Shown: one piece after another, positions 35,268 to 47,066 of the stretch | Position numbering within the stretch: the stretch's first letter is position 1 | Layout: each line of letters opens with the position of its first letter | Assembly: GCA_001692895.1 (NCBI GenBank) | Contig: KV748264.1 | Span: 186,001-250,000 of the forward strand | DNA length: 64,000 nucleotides | Direction: 5' to 3' | From: Cenococcum geophilum 1.58 | Taxonomy: Eukaryota > Ascomycota > Dothideomycetes > Gloniales > Gloniaceae | Position numbers and translations under genes: made by a program | The notes under the pieces: generated by a model | What the model was told of the DNA's origin: nothing | The model's input: the letters and a program-made list of their open reading frames with translations, nothing else | Databases searched by the model: none

Positions 35268-35711
35268 TCACTCGGGCGCCTCGAGAGACTCGGAAATGGG
35301 AGTCATTGGTTTTGATGGGCGCCTCTGTTTGCGACCGCTGCTGCGCCTCCTCTTCTTTGGCTTTTCTGAGGCGTAAAGAGGCAACAGTGGGAAGGCTTGG
35401 GCCAAAGGCGCCTGACGTGGCGGTGCAGGCGCTTCGTGGAGCAGTGGTGCAGCGTTGAGGCCGGATTCATCATCGAGGATGTCGTCCGGAAATAAGTCCA
35501 GGTCACTGATGAATGCGCTCGGTGCGCTGGTTCGGAATGCGCTGAGTGAGTTGCCTGATGGCCAGCTGGGATATGCGCACGTTGAACCCCGACTTGATGA
35601 TGTGATATCTCGGGCGTAGCTGCCGAATAGTGACTCTGACGGCGATGCCATACTGCGGATGGAGATTGGTTTGGAAGAGGGCGATGATTGCGGTGATGTC
35701 TCGAAATGCAT
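35268..35711 (-). CDS. Conserved fungal hypothetical protein with basic tail
   Basis: A single-exon 147-residue ORF. Three blocks look like real protein: an S-rich N-terminus ending SYARDITSSSRGSTCAYPSWP, an acidic core FISDLDLFPDDILDDE, and a C-terminal basic segment EKPKKRRRSSGRKQRRPSKP followed by MTPISESLE. From memory this block order occurs in small uncharacterised Pezizomycotina proteins. The basic cluster is a plausible nuclear localisation signal. Function is unknown and no catalytic motif is seen. The ATG at 35711 is the first in frame and gives a complete-looking N-terminus. Confidence 0.62.
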   Translation of the reverse strand: MHFETSPQSSPSSKPISIRSMASPSESLFGSYARDITSSSRGSTCAYPSWPSGNSLSAFRTSAPSAFISDLDLFPDDILDDESGLNAAPLLHEAPAPPRQAPLAQAFPLLPLYASEKPKKRRRSSGRKQRRPSKPMTPISESLEAPE

Positions 35712-38541
35712 TTTGTATTTGGGAAAACTGGATACGCGTTGACCGCGAAAGTCGCGTCTGGCAGGAAACTTGGAAGGGTTTGTATGACGACAGTTGCACG
35801 CAGGTACTGTATAATATGCAACGAGGTAAATATTTGCAAATCCGGAGCGCGTCGTCCTTTTATCCTGCTTGGAAGGAGATCAGGAGGTATGGGGTCAGGA
35901 GAAGGCTTCGACTGATGAGATGTCTCAAATAATTATCATATGGTCTGGAGTCCCGCGTGGGAGAGCCAGCAAAGTTATAGCATCCACGACACGAAGGATG
36001 ACAGGTAGCAAGATTTGCTGGCTACGCCACGCTCAGTTGCATAAAACACAGAACGAACAAAGACGCCTGATTTGCTTCTCCCTAGACAATATAACTTGCG
36101 GTGACTCACCGCCGTGAGGCTTTCGGACTCATGGATTGGGCAAAACGAACACCGCTCTTTCGTGCTGCATCCACCCAAATCGCCGAGATTGCCATCCGCG
36201 ACGCCGCAGAGCGCCCGGTCAGCCCCGAAAGAGTCCCGGAGCCCGGAGTCCTTCTTTGTCGCAACCTCTCCAAGAAATGACTCGTCGCCCGACCGCTCCG
36301 TCGCACTTTCAGCCAGCACAGCTCTGCACGTATCAGAGTACCATTTGCAACTCTGGTCCACGAGCGTGATGGGCGCCCCCTTCTGCCTGCGCTGGGTGAT
36401 CGCTGAAAAAGCACCATACACATCCCGCGACTCCTCCGCAGCGCCCACGGGTGAAACACGCTCCTCCCACGCTGACCGAATCCCACGCTCAGCCCTCCCC
36501 CCCGCGGAGGAGAAAGATCAGATGCCCTGCTGCCCACCTCCGCATTTTCGTGAAAAGCTTCTGCCTCCCTCGGTGGATGGGGAGCGGAGGGGGCAGATCG
36601 TGCCCTCGGGTATCTACGGTCACAGGCTTCAATTCATCCCGCGCATTCTGTCAGTTCCCCAAGCTGGACACCTGGGCCAAGGTTAGATGGGGGAGCTGTC
36701 AAAAAGGTGTCGGCTGACGGCTTCTCCTCCCGCAAAGCCCGCCTGTGAAAAGAAATGCCAGATTTAATTTGCCGCCTGCAAAAGCCATGCACTGCCAACC
36801 ACACCTCCCTCGGAGTGCAAAATAGCGAGACGGGAGAGAAAATCCGAGGGTCTTTTTTTAAAGGCTCGGGAAAACCTGGGGTACATTAGTTTTTTGCGCA
36901 CGGCCAGTCCCTTAACAGGCTCTTTCAGGGACTTGTTCCTACTGGCTTCCGGGATATCCTCTAGCCTTCCACACACACAGCGAGGTTATAGAAATTAGCA
37001 ATAACTCTTTTTTTTCGTCATTTGGTAGGGTGGGAGAAGCAAACTCCACCCTGCAAAGGGCCTTTGCGAGAAACCAACCCAAGAAGCACAGTGCGGCATC
37101 AACCCTGCCTCGCGCAAATTAAAAAAGGTAATTCCAGTTTTCGCAGTTGCTTGGGCAAAGCGGTATTTGGAAATGCTCTCACCCACCGCTACTATCAGCC
37201 TCCGCAATCGGCTTCGACTGTAGCACCCCGCACAAGAAAAACTTAGCCGGTCTGCGGCCGCGCTGCGGAGTGTTCATAATTCCACCACACTCCAAGCCCC
37301 ATCTTATCTCAGGCAGGCTGAAGTGATTCCACGTCGTTTTAAAGCCCGGAATCCTAGATCGGAGTTGGGGTCATCTGCCTCTATTTGGGAAGCCCGATCT
37401 CCATTTAGATCGTGCTTTTGAAACAAAACACAACATGACTAAAGCAACCGTCCTCGCTATGCGTTGGGGTCGTCGCTCGATCCAGACGCTCGAACTATCG
37501 CCTTAGTTGCCTTTTGCGAGTGCTCTGATGTGTTGTCAGCCCAACGCACCGCTACACAGCCATCGGAAACTGTGTCGCAATCTGAATTTTAATTGTCTGA
37601 CCTTACAAGATGAGGTAAGCTATTTGCTTGTGAAATTCTGATGATTCCCTTATTTCCGAAAACGGTGCTTCGCCATGTGAAGAATGGGTATTGGTGATCG
37701 TAAGCATGTGATAGAGCCCTCGGTGTTGTACACCGGGCTCACCGAACACGTTCCAGCATCTATCAGGTTTTCAGAAATTACATGCTTGTGTCTGTAACCC
37801 TACCATGACCAGGTATAAAGCGTGTCATCCCGTCGTGACGATTATCGCTCGATTGGGAAGGTTTACCATGATAACCCAGTGTTACCGTCAGGCCCATATA
37901 AGCGCTTAGTAGATTCATACACTTTGCCCCCCACTGACGTCTGATATACGACATCAAAATAGTTGGAGCCCGAGAACCAAAAAAACAAAGATTGAAGTTA
38001 TCGGAAATGGGCGGAATCGGAAAGGTCCTTGAACACGGTGGCTTCCGAAAACTCATCCGAAGAATCAAACCTCTCATCATCTACACCTTCCAGATGTATT
38101 CGAATAAAATCCCTTATATTTGAAGCAGAGGTAGCAGAGTAGACGTTGAGTCACCTCAAGAGCTTACATCTCCATAAAATCCGGGCTTGTAATGATGGTC
38201 CGAGATTGTTGTGGGGTTAAATAATTAGAGTATTACGACACCTCGCTAAACCTAGGCACTACCACACATTAAATAAAATTCCAGACCGTCATTAGGCGTG
38301 TTTGCACACGCGCTTTTCTTGCTGAATGCAAACTCGCCCCCAAAATTTGGCACGATATCTAGAAATTAGTTCCATACACGCATCGCACCCCTGAAACCAA
38401 GTTACGGTTAACGTTTGAGGAAAATCGCTGCTGTGATTGTATACATGGTCAGCTGTGAGTTGACTTAAGACTCCATCTGAATAATGAGCCATTCCGAAGT
38501 CCTTGTCGTTTGGTTGTGCCTTAATACTCTCTGGCTCTTCT
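35712..38541. other. Intergenic, no confident gene
   Basis: ORFs at 36114-36686 (+) and 35975-36448 (-) overlap and show no family features. A minus ORF at 37778-38080 (100 codons) is also unassigned. No tRNA-like structure was found. Part of this is probably long 5' leader for the 35268-35711 gene. Confidence 0.4.
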
Positions 38542-39981
38542 TCATTGTTCCATATCGAAGCCCGTCTCCGCTCTAAGTTGTGTCAATTCTTCCGGGCCCG
38601 TCGTTGTCCAATACCCCTGCCAGTTGAACTTGAGGACTTCATTGCCCCAAGAGCACCATCCAGCTACGAGATAACGGGAGAAAATCTCTAATGCGCTGTA
38701 TTCGGCTGGCTCGGGCATGAATGGTTCAATCAGGTCTTTCAAGCAAGGTTTCCGGGAGTGAAGGTCCGGGACGCCAGCAATCACTCTCCTCTGGACATCT
38801 GGCGCTGCCCCTGCAACAATCCATGGATCTGAAGCCGCTCTGCCCAAAAGAAGTACTTCATAAGGCTTTCTCCATAGGCTGTCCAACGAAGAGACTAGCT
38901 CACCACTAGTTGTAGTCTTAATCCAGATCCATTCCTCAATAAGGCTAACATTCACACGTTCAAAGAGCCCGCCATGTCCCAGAACCAGTGAACGAATCGC
39001 AGGTTTATTGGTAATCCAGATGCCTACCAGTCCATTTCGTTTCATATAAGTGTCAAGATCCATCCGTAATATCATTTTCTTAATTTCGTTGACCGTTGGT
39101 TGAGTTACATAAGCAGACCTCCGTCTTGCTGAGGAGTTCGGCCATGGAGGATCGAGAAGAATAAAGTCGAACCAGAGCGGAAGGTCATGCTCCTGAGTGA
39201 TATTGCGGAATTCCGCACGGAATGAATCCGGCTGAGCACAGTCGTGCAGAAAAAATGAAGATCGTGGAGGAATCCTAAAAACAACAGGTGTAGTGATAGG
39301 CGCTGACATGCTCGACGCTTCGAAAACAGATACTTCCAATAAGTAATCCCTAGCATTGTGGAAAGATGGTTCCCACGGCTCCTGGACCCTTTTCAGTGCA
39401 TCCCCGTCTTGCAGCCGCTCTTCATTCTCATAGTCCATTGCCACATATGACATGACCCATGAATGCGGGTTACCGTTAGTCGGTTCAGAAGATGCTGAAA
39501 AAGACGGCACTAGCGAGCTAATACCCACTCCAGCACCTCCTTGTCGCTCTTGCAAGTTTTCCAATACTTGACTCAACTTGGCTTCCGCATTCTCTGAATC
39601 GATGTTGGATGCATTGCTTGCCTTACGTTCCTTTGAGTTTGACAATGTCTGTTGCATTAGCTTCCGTGTCAAGCACCATGTACCATGAACATTCTGACGA
39701 ATCTCTGCGAGAGCTTTCTCAATTATGCCTTTGTAAATCAAGTGTAGTTCTTCATCAACAGTATTCTTGGTAATTTTGGCCGCTGCGGCAGGAGTCTTAG
39801 GATCATGAGAAGGGAAAGGTTCTTCTAGAGGTTCAGATGACAGGAGGATGTCAGTTGCACGGCAGTACCAAGCCCCCTGCGCAGCAGCGATAGATGTAGG
39901 GATATCGACGAGAGTGACGCTACACTCAGCATTCTGATAGAGAATTGGTTGCATGATATTCGACGATATCGACACGGACAC
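38542..39981 (-). CDS. MT-A70 family N6-adenine methyltransferase (METTL4-like)
   Basis: An uninterrupted 479-residue ORF. The MT-A70 catalytic motif DPPW is at residues 277-280 (FDFILLDPPWPNSSARRR), followed by the family pattern NGLVGIWITNKPAIR, EWIWIKTTTSGELV and the KPYEVLLLGR strand, ending with FMPEPAEYSALEIFSRYL and WCSWGNEVLKFNW. DPPW with this C-terminus fits the METTL4/DAMT-1 branch rather than METTL3 or METTL14. These enzymes transfer a methyl group from S-adenosylmethionine to N6 of adenine in snRNA or DNA; the substrate here is unknown. Translation may start at M1 or M10. It is divergent from the LEU5-type gene over ~370 bp. Confidence 0.88.
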   Translation of the reverse strand: MSVSISSNIMQPILYQNAECSVTLVDIPTSIAAAQGAWYCRATDILLSSEPLEEPFPSHDPKTPAAAAKITKNTVDEELHLIYKGIIEKALAEIRQNVHGTWCLTRKLMQQTLSNSKERKASNASNIDSENAEAKLSQVLENLQERQGGAGVGISSLVPSFSASSEPTNGNPHSWVMSYVAMDYENEERLQDGDALKRVQEPWEPSFHNARDYLLEVSVFEASSMSAPITTPVVFRIPPRSSFFLHDCAQPDSFRAEFRNITQEHDLPLWFDFILLDPPWPNSSARRRSAYVTQPTVNEIKKMILRMDLDTYMKRNGLVGIWITNKPAIRSLVLGHGGLFERVNVSLIEEWIWIKTTTSGELVSSLDSLWRKPYEVLLLGRAASDPWIVAGAAPDVQRRVIAGVPDLHSRKPCLKDLIEPFMPEPAEYSALEIFSRYLVAGWCSWGNEVLKFNWQGYWTTTGPEELTQLRAETGFDMEQ

Positions 39982-40353
39982 GATCGAGAAATGGCAATTG
40001 CTCGGAACAGAGAGGCCTCTTCACAATATTCCTAGGCCCTGAACGGCGTTATGGTTCAACAGATCAACTAGATATCAGATGATCTTCGTGCCGATCTACG
40101 TGTGGTGTTGTGCAGGACGTTAGAAGAAAAAAACAAAGCTTTGGACGCACCTCGACCGTTACGCGCTTTCCTTCGGTTAGCGACCTTCAGCGGTTGCATC
40201 CTCGGGCGAACGTCATAAGCTGCCGACATCTTCAACGCCCACTCTTGCCGCACACATGGATATCACCCACAACACCAAGCACACAAGCAATCACATCCTG
40301 ATATAGAGCCTTCTGATGCGCCTGTAGAACTAGAGGCAGAAATTCAAAGTGGG
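39982..40353. promoter_or_regulatory. Bidirectional promoter, MT-A70 / LEU5
   Basis: A 372-bp spacer between two divergent start codons, including both 5' UTRs. No specific binding site is claimed. Confidence 0.6.
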
Positions 40354-41599
40354 ATGCCCTCGAGCATCCTAGGCGGTCATGCCTCAACCTTATCCGCAAC
40401 AGCCGACCCTCAGACGATGACAGCCGCACAAGTTGCACCTTCACGACGCTCCTTACGCGAGCCACCAATATGTCCTACCGACGAGGAAGCCCTTGGGCCG
40501 AAAAAAGGACGGAAACACCAAAAGGTGGACAAACGGAGTCCAGAATACATCATCAAGAGTGGTCTTGCCGGAGGAATTGCCGGTTGCGCTGTCAGTAACA
40601 ACCCTCCCAATACTACCTCTGACATCGCTGACGATGGTAAAATAGGCAAAAACATTTGTTGGACCTCTTGACAGGGTCAAAATTCTCTTCCAGACCTCCA
40701 ACCCGAACTTCGCAAAATATACCGGGAAATGGTCTGGGGTGCCGATAGCCATGAAAGACATATGGGTACAAGACGGACCACGAGGATTGTTTAAAGGGCA
40801 CTCTGCTACGCTACTGCGAATATTTCCTTATGCTGGAATCAAATTTTTAGCATACGAACAGATAAGAGCTCATTTTATCAAGGACAAGTCCCAAGAAACA
40901 CCGGGGCGGCGCTTCATCAGCGGCTCTCTTGCCGGCTGCGTCTCTGTCTTCTTCACATACCCTCTAGAAGTCATCCGTGTGCGACTAGCCTTCGAAACAC
41001 GGCACGACTCGCGCTCCACCCTCCGTTCCATTTGCCAGAAAATCTACAACGAGCATCCACCCTCTGTGCGCCCTCCTCCCTCGCAGCTCGGCCCCGTCAC
41101 AGCCGCTACGGCTACTCTACGGCAAGTTGCTCCCAGCTATGGCCTCGCGAATTTCTTCCGCGGATTCACACCCACACTGCTGGGTATGCTGCCCTATGCC
41201 GGCGCATCCTTCCTCGCACACGACACCCTCTCAGATCTCATGAGACATCCTTCAATTGCCGCACGTACCACCCTACCACATACTCGAGGCACGAGCCGTG
41301 ATCCGAACAAGCCTGCGCAGCTGCGCTACTGGGCCGAGTTGAGCACCGGCGGTTTTGCAGGCTTCATCTCGCAAACGGTCTCATACCCACTCGAAGTTAT
41401 CCGGCGGCACATGCAGGTGGGCGGAGTAGTGGGCGACGGACACCGGCTCGGCATGGCGGAAGTGACACGGCGGATATGGATGGAACGGGGCTGGCGGGGT
41501 TTCTTTGTCGGCTTGACGATCGGCTATGTGAAGGTTGTACCAATGGTTGCAACCAGCTTTTACGTATACGAGAGAGGGAAGTACTACTTGGGAATTTGA
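40354..41599 (+). CDS. LEU5: Mitochondrial carrier, LEU5 / coenzyme A transporter type
   Basis: Two exons (40354-40590, 40646-41599) with a 55-nt intron (GTCAGT...AATAG) give 396 residues in exact frame. Three mitochondrial-carrier repeats are visible: SGLAGGIAGCAAKTF with PLDRVKILFQ (repeat 1), ISGSLAGCVSVFFTYPLEVIRVRLAF (repeat 2), and STGGFAGFISQTVSYPLEVIRRHMQ (repeat 3). Each carries the P-x-[DE]-x-x-[KR] signature. The variable loop between repeats 2 and 3 and the GLFKGHSATLLRIFPYAGIKF segment match the Leu5/SLC25A42 group, which supplies coenzyme A to the mitochondrial matrix across the inner membrane. The N-terminal ~65 residues are polar, as usual. No upstream in-frame ATG exists before a stop. 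Confidence 0.9.
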
Positions 41600-42740
41600 G
41601 GCGGTTGTGTCCTGTGGGAAGATATCATTATCATTAGCATTGGCGTTTTTTTTTTTCTGGGAGTCCGGGTCGATTGGATTTGAATCGTCGGAGGCTGTTT
41701 TGCTAAACGCTTGACAGGATTCGAAAATTGCATTGAATAGCGTTTCCGTTTCTATCTCACTTTCCTGGAATATATTTGTAGATATCTTTAGTCGATCATG
41801 CCCATTTCCTTCATGCATGTTAGCAGTATTCAAGTTCCTCAACCGCCATTCACAAAAAACACAAGCGGGCAGTCATTTGACCAGTCCTCACCCTTCCGAA
41901 TATATTTCAGGCAAGTGTTTAAGCAGTTCACGACCAACCATGCCGAGGAGCTTATGTTGTTTTCTTGGCTATCCGAAGACGTTCGTGGGAGCACGATTAA
42001 GTCACAAGAAATAAATTATGCCCTTCAATGAGACATATGATACGCATGATTTTAAATCTCATCTTCGAGCACCGTAGCTCACATGAAAACTTCAGTCCTG
42101 GAAATTGGAGCAAAAACCATCTTCTGAAGCACAATGTACTGTAACTGAAAGTCCATTGCTTCTAATCCTAGACGGCTCCCTTATTACCTCGGTGCCTTCA
42201 ATATGTTATTAGGGTGTCAGATGGGCCAGCGTATCGATGCTAGCTTATGCCTTAACCTATGAGTTAGCTGAAAATGTGCAGTTTCTCCGCAGCCACCCCA
42301 TTTAGATGGAACGAAGTCTTAGGGTCTCATCTATCATCTTCGTGTTGGTTTGGTAAGATACCTTACCGCACCGTCATTAACTAGGTTTTCGCAGCCAGTC
42401 CAGGCTGTGTGCACATTGAAGGATATTTAGACTGACTCAAAAGGCAGCGAAGTAAGGGCTTCACAAAGGTACAAACACATCTCTTCCACTAATAACCGAA
42501 ATTCTTCATCTCAGCTTTGCCGATTGAAAGTGTGCAGTTTATCGAAAGTTGGATATGGTAGAACAATGAGCAGCTAGTAAGTTGATAACTTTATTGTATC
42601 CTAATTAGTTTATTCTAGACATATGAAGCAGGTGTGTAAAGCCGTCCTACGCTGGATCCTTATGGGAGTAATGATCGAAGCCTTCACAGCATAAAGCTCC
42701 GCTACTCTAATCCATATGGGGGGTTTTTTGGGGGGGGACT
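41600..42740. other. Intergenic
   Basis: The first few hundred bases should be LEU5 3' UTR. No gene or RNA recognised in the remainder. Confidence 0.45.
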
Positions 42741-43138
42741 GACAGAGTTGGGAATAAGCAAGCGAGCCAAGCTGAGCAGGCTTAGCTTGCTGGCTTGCAA
42801 TTTTTGACACCTTGAGCTTGCTTGCTTGGCTTGTTTGGCCAAAATCGTCGGCTTGCTTGGCTTGCTTGCCCGCTTGATTGATTTTTGTATAGAAGCCTTG
42901 GGTTGTATACAATAGGCTATGGCCCACTCCAAAATCTCTCCTCTGCGGCCCGACCCGTAGTTATGACGCGCAGTTACGCAGGGGTGGTTATTATAAAGCT
43001 TGGCAAGGTGTTGAAGGAGGCTTTAAGAGGCTTTAAGAGCGTACTAAAGCTTAAGGGCCTCGGCTCTCAAATTTTGTAGTGCCAAGGATACAATTGGAAA
43101 ATCACGTGAAAAGAACCACAGAGAGAAGCTTCAAAGAG

Positions 43139-44038
43139 GTTATCTCATGAATCAGACGCTCCGTAGCAGAATTTTAACCGAACTCAGTTAGATCAACACG
43201 TGCTTGGTTACGGGGCGGGCACACTAGAAAATCACTCATATCTGCTCCCTATATTTAAAAATTCTGAACGGAGCGTCTGAGAGCTTATGGGCGTCCGCTT
43301 TGGTGAGATTTGAATGTTTTAAAAAATCAAATTTTGTGTATTTTTACGAGCGACGTCCTAACCACAAGACCTATTATATATTTTATTGATGCAATAGATC
43401 TTTAGGTAATTATATCTATATATTTTATAAATTATAACCCTACTGGAGATACTAGGGGCGAGATAACATCGTCGCAGAACGTAAGTCAGATGTTCAATTT
43501 GAATGTTTTTACGGATCTGTAGATTTTAAACTAAAACCGACCGACTACCTATATCTAACTTCTTATAAAAATAGAGCTATAATATTGCCGTAACGTAGAG
43601 GCGATAGAGAAAAATAAAGAGCTTTTAGCTTATAGTATTTAGAAATAATTAGATGTAGAAAGTATGTAAGGTATGGCAGTGAGGCAAAATTGTAACAAAA
43701 TGCGACAAAATACTGACCATAAATGCGACCGACTGCCCATATCTAATATTTTATATAATATAGCTACAACGTTTTTTTTAATGCAATAGATAGAGAAGCT
43801 TAAAGAGCTCTTACCTCGTAGTATTTTTATAATAACTAGACGTTGTGAAATAGTGAGATACAGCAGTGAAAAAGGTGATTTTTGCTGCATTTTAACGCTG
43901 CATTCTCACCAAAGCGACGCCCATAAGCTCTCAGACCCTCGGGGGAGAATTTCGTTGGTTAATAAGGAGCAGTATGCCCGCCCGTGCGCGTAGTGCACGT
44001 ACCAACGCTCCCCCGAGGGTCTGATTTATGAGATAACA
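43139..44038. mobile_element. Nested TIR element inside 42741-44262
   Basis: GTTATCTCATGAATCAGAC (43139) pairs with inverted GTTATCTCATAAATCAGAC (ending 44038). Each end is itself a foldback: 43155-43281 starts and ends with TCAGACGCTCCGT, and 43930-44023 starts and ends with TCAGACCCTCGGGGGAG. The two foldbacks share CGTGC, GGCGGGCA and TGCTCC blocks in inverse orientation, so they look like diverged copies of one MITE family or a duplicated TIR. Confidence 0.65.
43276..43935. repeat. Innermost inverted repeat pair
   Basis: TCTGAGAGCTTATGGGCGTC...GCTTTGGTGAGA at 43276 recurs inverted at ~43904-43935, with one inserted C in the left copy. The interior is AT-rich and non-coding. Confidence 0.75.
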
Positions 44039-44262
44039 AAGAGGCACGTAATGGAGATGCACGGGCGGTCGGCCCGGAAAAAAAACTAACCGGTGCTTAT
44101 TAGCGGTATTTGTACGTAAAATTATCGAACTAACTACCAAATCGTATATATATATTACCTATCAAGCGGGCAAGCTAGCTTGTAAGCTGAGCCTTATTTG
44201 GCTTGCTTGCTTGCTCAAAATAGGCCTTCCAGCTTGCTGGCTTGCTTATTCCCAACTCTGGG

Positions 44263-46257
44263 GGGGACCGGGGGAAGAGTTGGATTTGCGGTCGTGTGCG
44301 AGACCCTTTTAACTGATATTGGAGTTTTTGCATAATAATATGCGTCGATCACGCAAGAGAATATAAAGCTATCTATTGCATGCAGGCTGGACCAATATGG
44401 TCGAAGTACGGAGAATTTGAGGTTTATTTTGGAGTCGCATTCTTCTGAAATTTCTCTAGTGGCAGTTAGAATTTAGTGCTGGAGGTTAGTATATGGTTTG
44501 ATAGTAAGACTGGTTCCACGGGTACTTAGCTGTCTCATCGCCAGGTCCTGCATTGTGCTTATGCTACGATAAACATTTAGAGTATATGATTATTGTGGCA
44601 CTTTTGGACCATGTGAGGAGTGAATGGTGATACCTCAACCGGCCATAGACAATATGAAGTATTCTGATCCTCTGGAAGCGGTATGCTACGTCAAGTAGAT
44701 GATTAGAGGCTTAGGTTAGGGCTATTGGTTGTCCGTCATGAATAAGGGGAGCGGCTGTATGAAAAGCCATTTGAATGCGTCGCCTTCCAGAAACGAAGCC
44801 CTTTCGGGATCTTGAGATAAGACATGAAACTTCCTCGACCCTTTTATTACTATTCCATGCGGTTAAATCTGACGAACTCGTAGATATCCCAGGCCCAAGT
44901 ATTGATAGGTTATCAATGGCGAGGTCTTTAGAAGCCTATTCAAAATTCTAATCATATGGCTCCGAGAGTAAAAGGTGCTGCACAAGAATGCTGCAATATG
45001 AGCGCGCCGAACTTTAATCGCCATTTTGTGCAGATGGTGAGGTGAAAGTGATGGAAAGGTTACGGTGTATACGTTGATATTAAACTCTAATCATTGACAT
45101 GTAGCACACAGACGGTAGTGCTGGTTGGAATATTGTGTGCATGCAATTTTTTTTTAAAAAAAAAATGGAGCAACTGACTGCGATATGTATGTTAAAAAGA
45201 AGCGCGATATAAAGGCGCAAAGGCCGTTCGTATAGAATGCATGAAAAAATTCAAGTCTAGATAGAGATTCAACCGAGGAGCGCATCAATGATAGATTGTT
45301 CAGTCACTACCCTCCAAAAAAAGGCTCGACTTCGTGCCTGATTTGGAAAATTTCTATCATTGAAGCACAGTCCGATCCCACAAGTATCGAAGTTGCTCTG
45401 GTATAGACATGAAAACTTCCGCGCGTCTTCCTCATGCAGCAACCCGACCATGCCCTTTCTCCTCTCATGCATGAATAACGCAAAGGAACATCATGTATAT
45501 ACGAACGTTGCCTTCATAAAACAAACTAAGGCCAGGGAACTTTCATGTTAGAGTGCCTAGGATAATGAAGGACGGCCTTGGGTGGCTGGTGTGTTTCGAA
45601 GTGGTGGGACGTGATGGGGAAATGAAATTTGAGTGATTGAAGAAAAAAGAATGTTGATGTAATGAACTGCACGGGATATGCTACATGACTCGTTGAGATC
45701 AGACAGATAAAGTCACGCTATGTAAGAAGGCTTGCTTAGACAAGTATGAGTCTGCAGTATGATTTAAGTTTGAAAGAACTACTGAGCGAGCTGCAGATAT
45801 TGCTTGCATGTTGCTTGCATATTGCTGGTGGCAGAAATTTGCAGGACTGGAGCGAATGCTGCGCTAGCTGAGCTTTTTTTACGCTGCACTGGGACTTAGG
45901 CGCGGGTAAAGAGGTTTGGCTGTCTCGCGGTCTATATAACTTCTTATATAGGGATTAAAGCGCAGGGTGAGCAAGCCAAAACTGCCGAGCCGGACTAATT
46001 CCAAGTTACACCGAAATACGAGGGCGGAATTCGGGGAGTAGCAAGATTTCAGAGAATTGTAGCGGAATGAGAGCCGTGGATGGAAAAGATCGAGACGGGT
46101 TTTAACTTTGCGCTGTTCTGCGAGGTTCTGCGAGGTTCTGCGAGGTTCGTACCGCGTTTCTAAGCTGTGGAGTACTTGGGTTGGTTAGCATCGATGATTT
46201 CTCAACCCTATCAAACTAGGAATCTATAATGAAGACGTCTGGCGAATCTCGTTAGGG
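44263..46257. other. Intergenic, no gene recognised
   Basis: Contains an A/T palindrome at ~45148-45167 and a short GAGGTTCTGC triplication at ~46118-46148. ORFs do not exceed 67 codons. Confidence 0.5.
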
Positions 46258-46379
46258 TATGGTGGGCCATACGCACCAAACCGCCAACGTCGAAATTCGC
46301 CTCATCAAAATATCGCCCCATTTGAACCACGATTTGAAGTTCCTCTTGATTTGATGCTTTGATTTGGGGCCTTTTGACT

Positions 46380-47066
46380 CTATACCTACGTAGAGCGTCG
46401 TACAGAGCTTTATACGGAGGCTCTATATACATAGGCTCTGCGTATGGGTGCTCTACACGAGGCTCTGCGCGGGGCTCTGCATTAGGGACTTCACGTACAG
46501 AGGCTCTATATATGGATGCTCTGCGTATCCCTTCCCACGTTGTTTTGTGTACACAGCTATCGATAAGAATCTGGCCAATAAGAGGCTCTCAATCAGCCCT
46601 CCGTGGTAAGGACTGGCACGGTGTTCCTAGGCTTGGCGCCAAGCTGTGGACGTCAACGTGGGAAGGGATAGAGGCTCTATGTATAGAGCCCTACGTACGG
46701 AGGTTCTATACGACGCTCTGCACAACGCTTTATATTAAAGACTGCGTACGGAGGCTCTGCGTACGAAGGCTCCGTATATAGAGGCTCTGTGTACGGAGGC
46801 TCTATACGACACTCTACACAACGCTCTGCATATGGAGGCTCTATACAACGCTCTATATGATGCTCTGCATCGAAGACTCTGCGTACGGAGGCTCTGCGTT
46901 TGGAGACTCTGCGTATAAGACTCTGCGTATGGAGGCTCCGCGTATGGAGGCTCTGCATATGGAGGCTCTGCGTATAGAGGCTCTGCATACAAAGGCTCTA
47001 CGTATAGAGACTCTGCGTACAGAGGCTCGGCATACGGAGGCTCTGCATATAGAGGCTCTGCACGAA
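46380..47066. repeat. 15-bp minisatellite, left arm
   Basis: Tandem variants of GGAGGCTCTGCGTAT run up to the NUMT junction, interrupted by the MITE at 46526-46670. Open frames across it (RMEAL-type repeats) are array artefacts. Confidence 0.88.
46526..46670. mobile_element. 145-bp MITE with TA target duplication
   Basis: The ends TATCCCTTCCCACGTTG and CAACGTGGGAAGGGATA are a perfect 17-bp inverted repeat. The right end continues with the same GCTTGGCGCCAAGC core as the 1868-1933 palindrome. Removing the element and one TA restores a minisatellite-like sequence (GCTCTGCGTAGAGGCTC), which supports a TA target duplication. Confidence 0.85.

Larger units (their letters stand above)
42741..44262. 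mobile_element. 1.5-kb element with long TIRs (CAGAGTTGGGAATAAGCAAGC)
   Basis: CAGAGTTGGGAATAAGCAAG at 42741 recurs inverted, ending at ~44262. The inverted similarity continues through GCTTGC/GGCTTGC-rich DNA to GCTTGCCCGCTTGAT at ~42867-42881 and its partner at ~44164, so each TIR is ~140 bp. The CA-start resembles hAT termini, but no 8-bp duplication is visible because the flanks are G-runs. No transposase remains. The interior holds further nested inverted repeats. Confidence 0.75.

Noticed and set aside
36106..36686. Overlapping ORFs of 143-190 codons on both strands
   Set aside because: Mutually overlapping in antisense, no recognisable motif. Likely leader or intergenic DNA.
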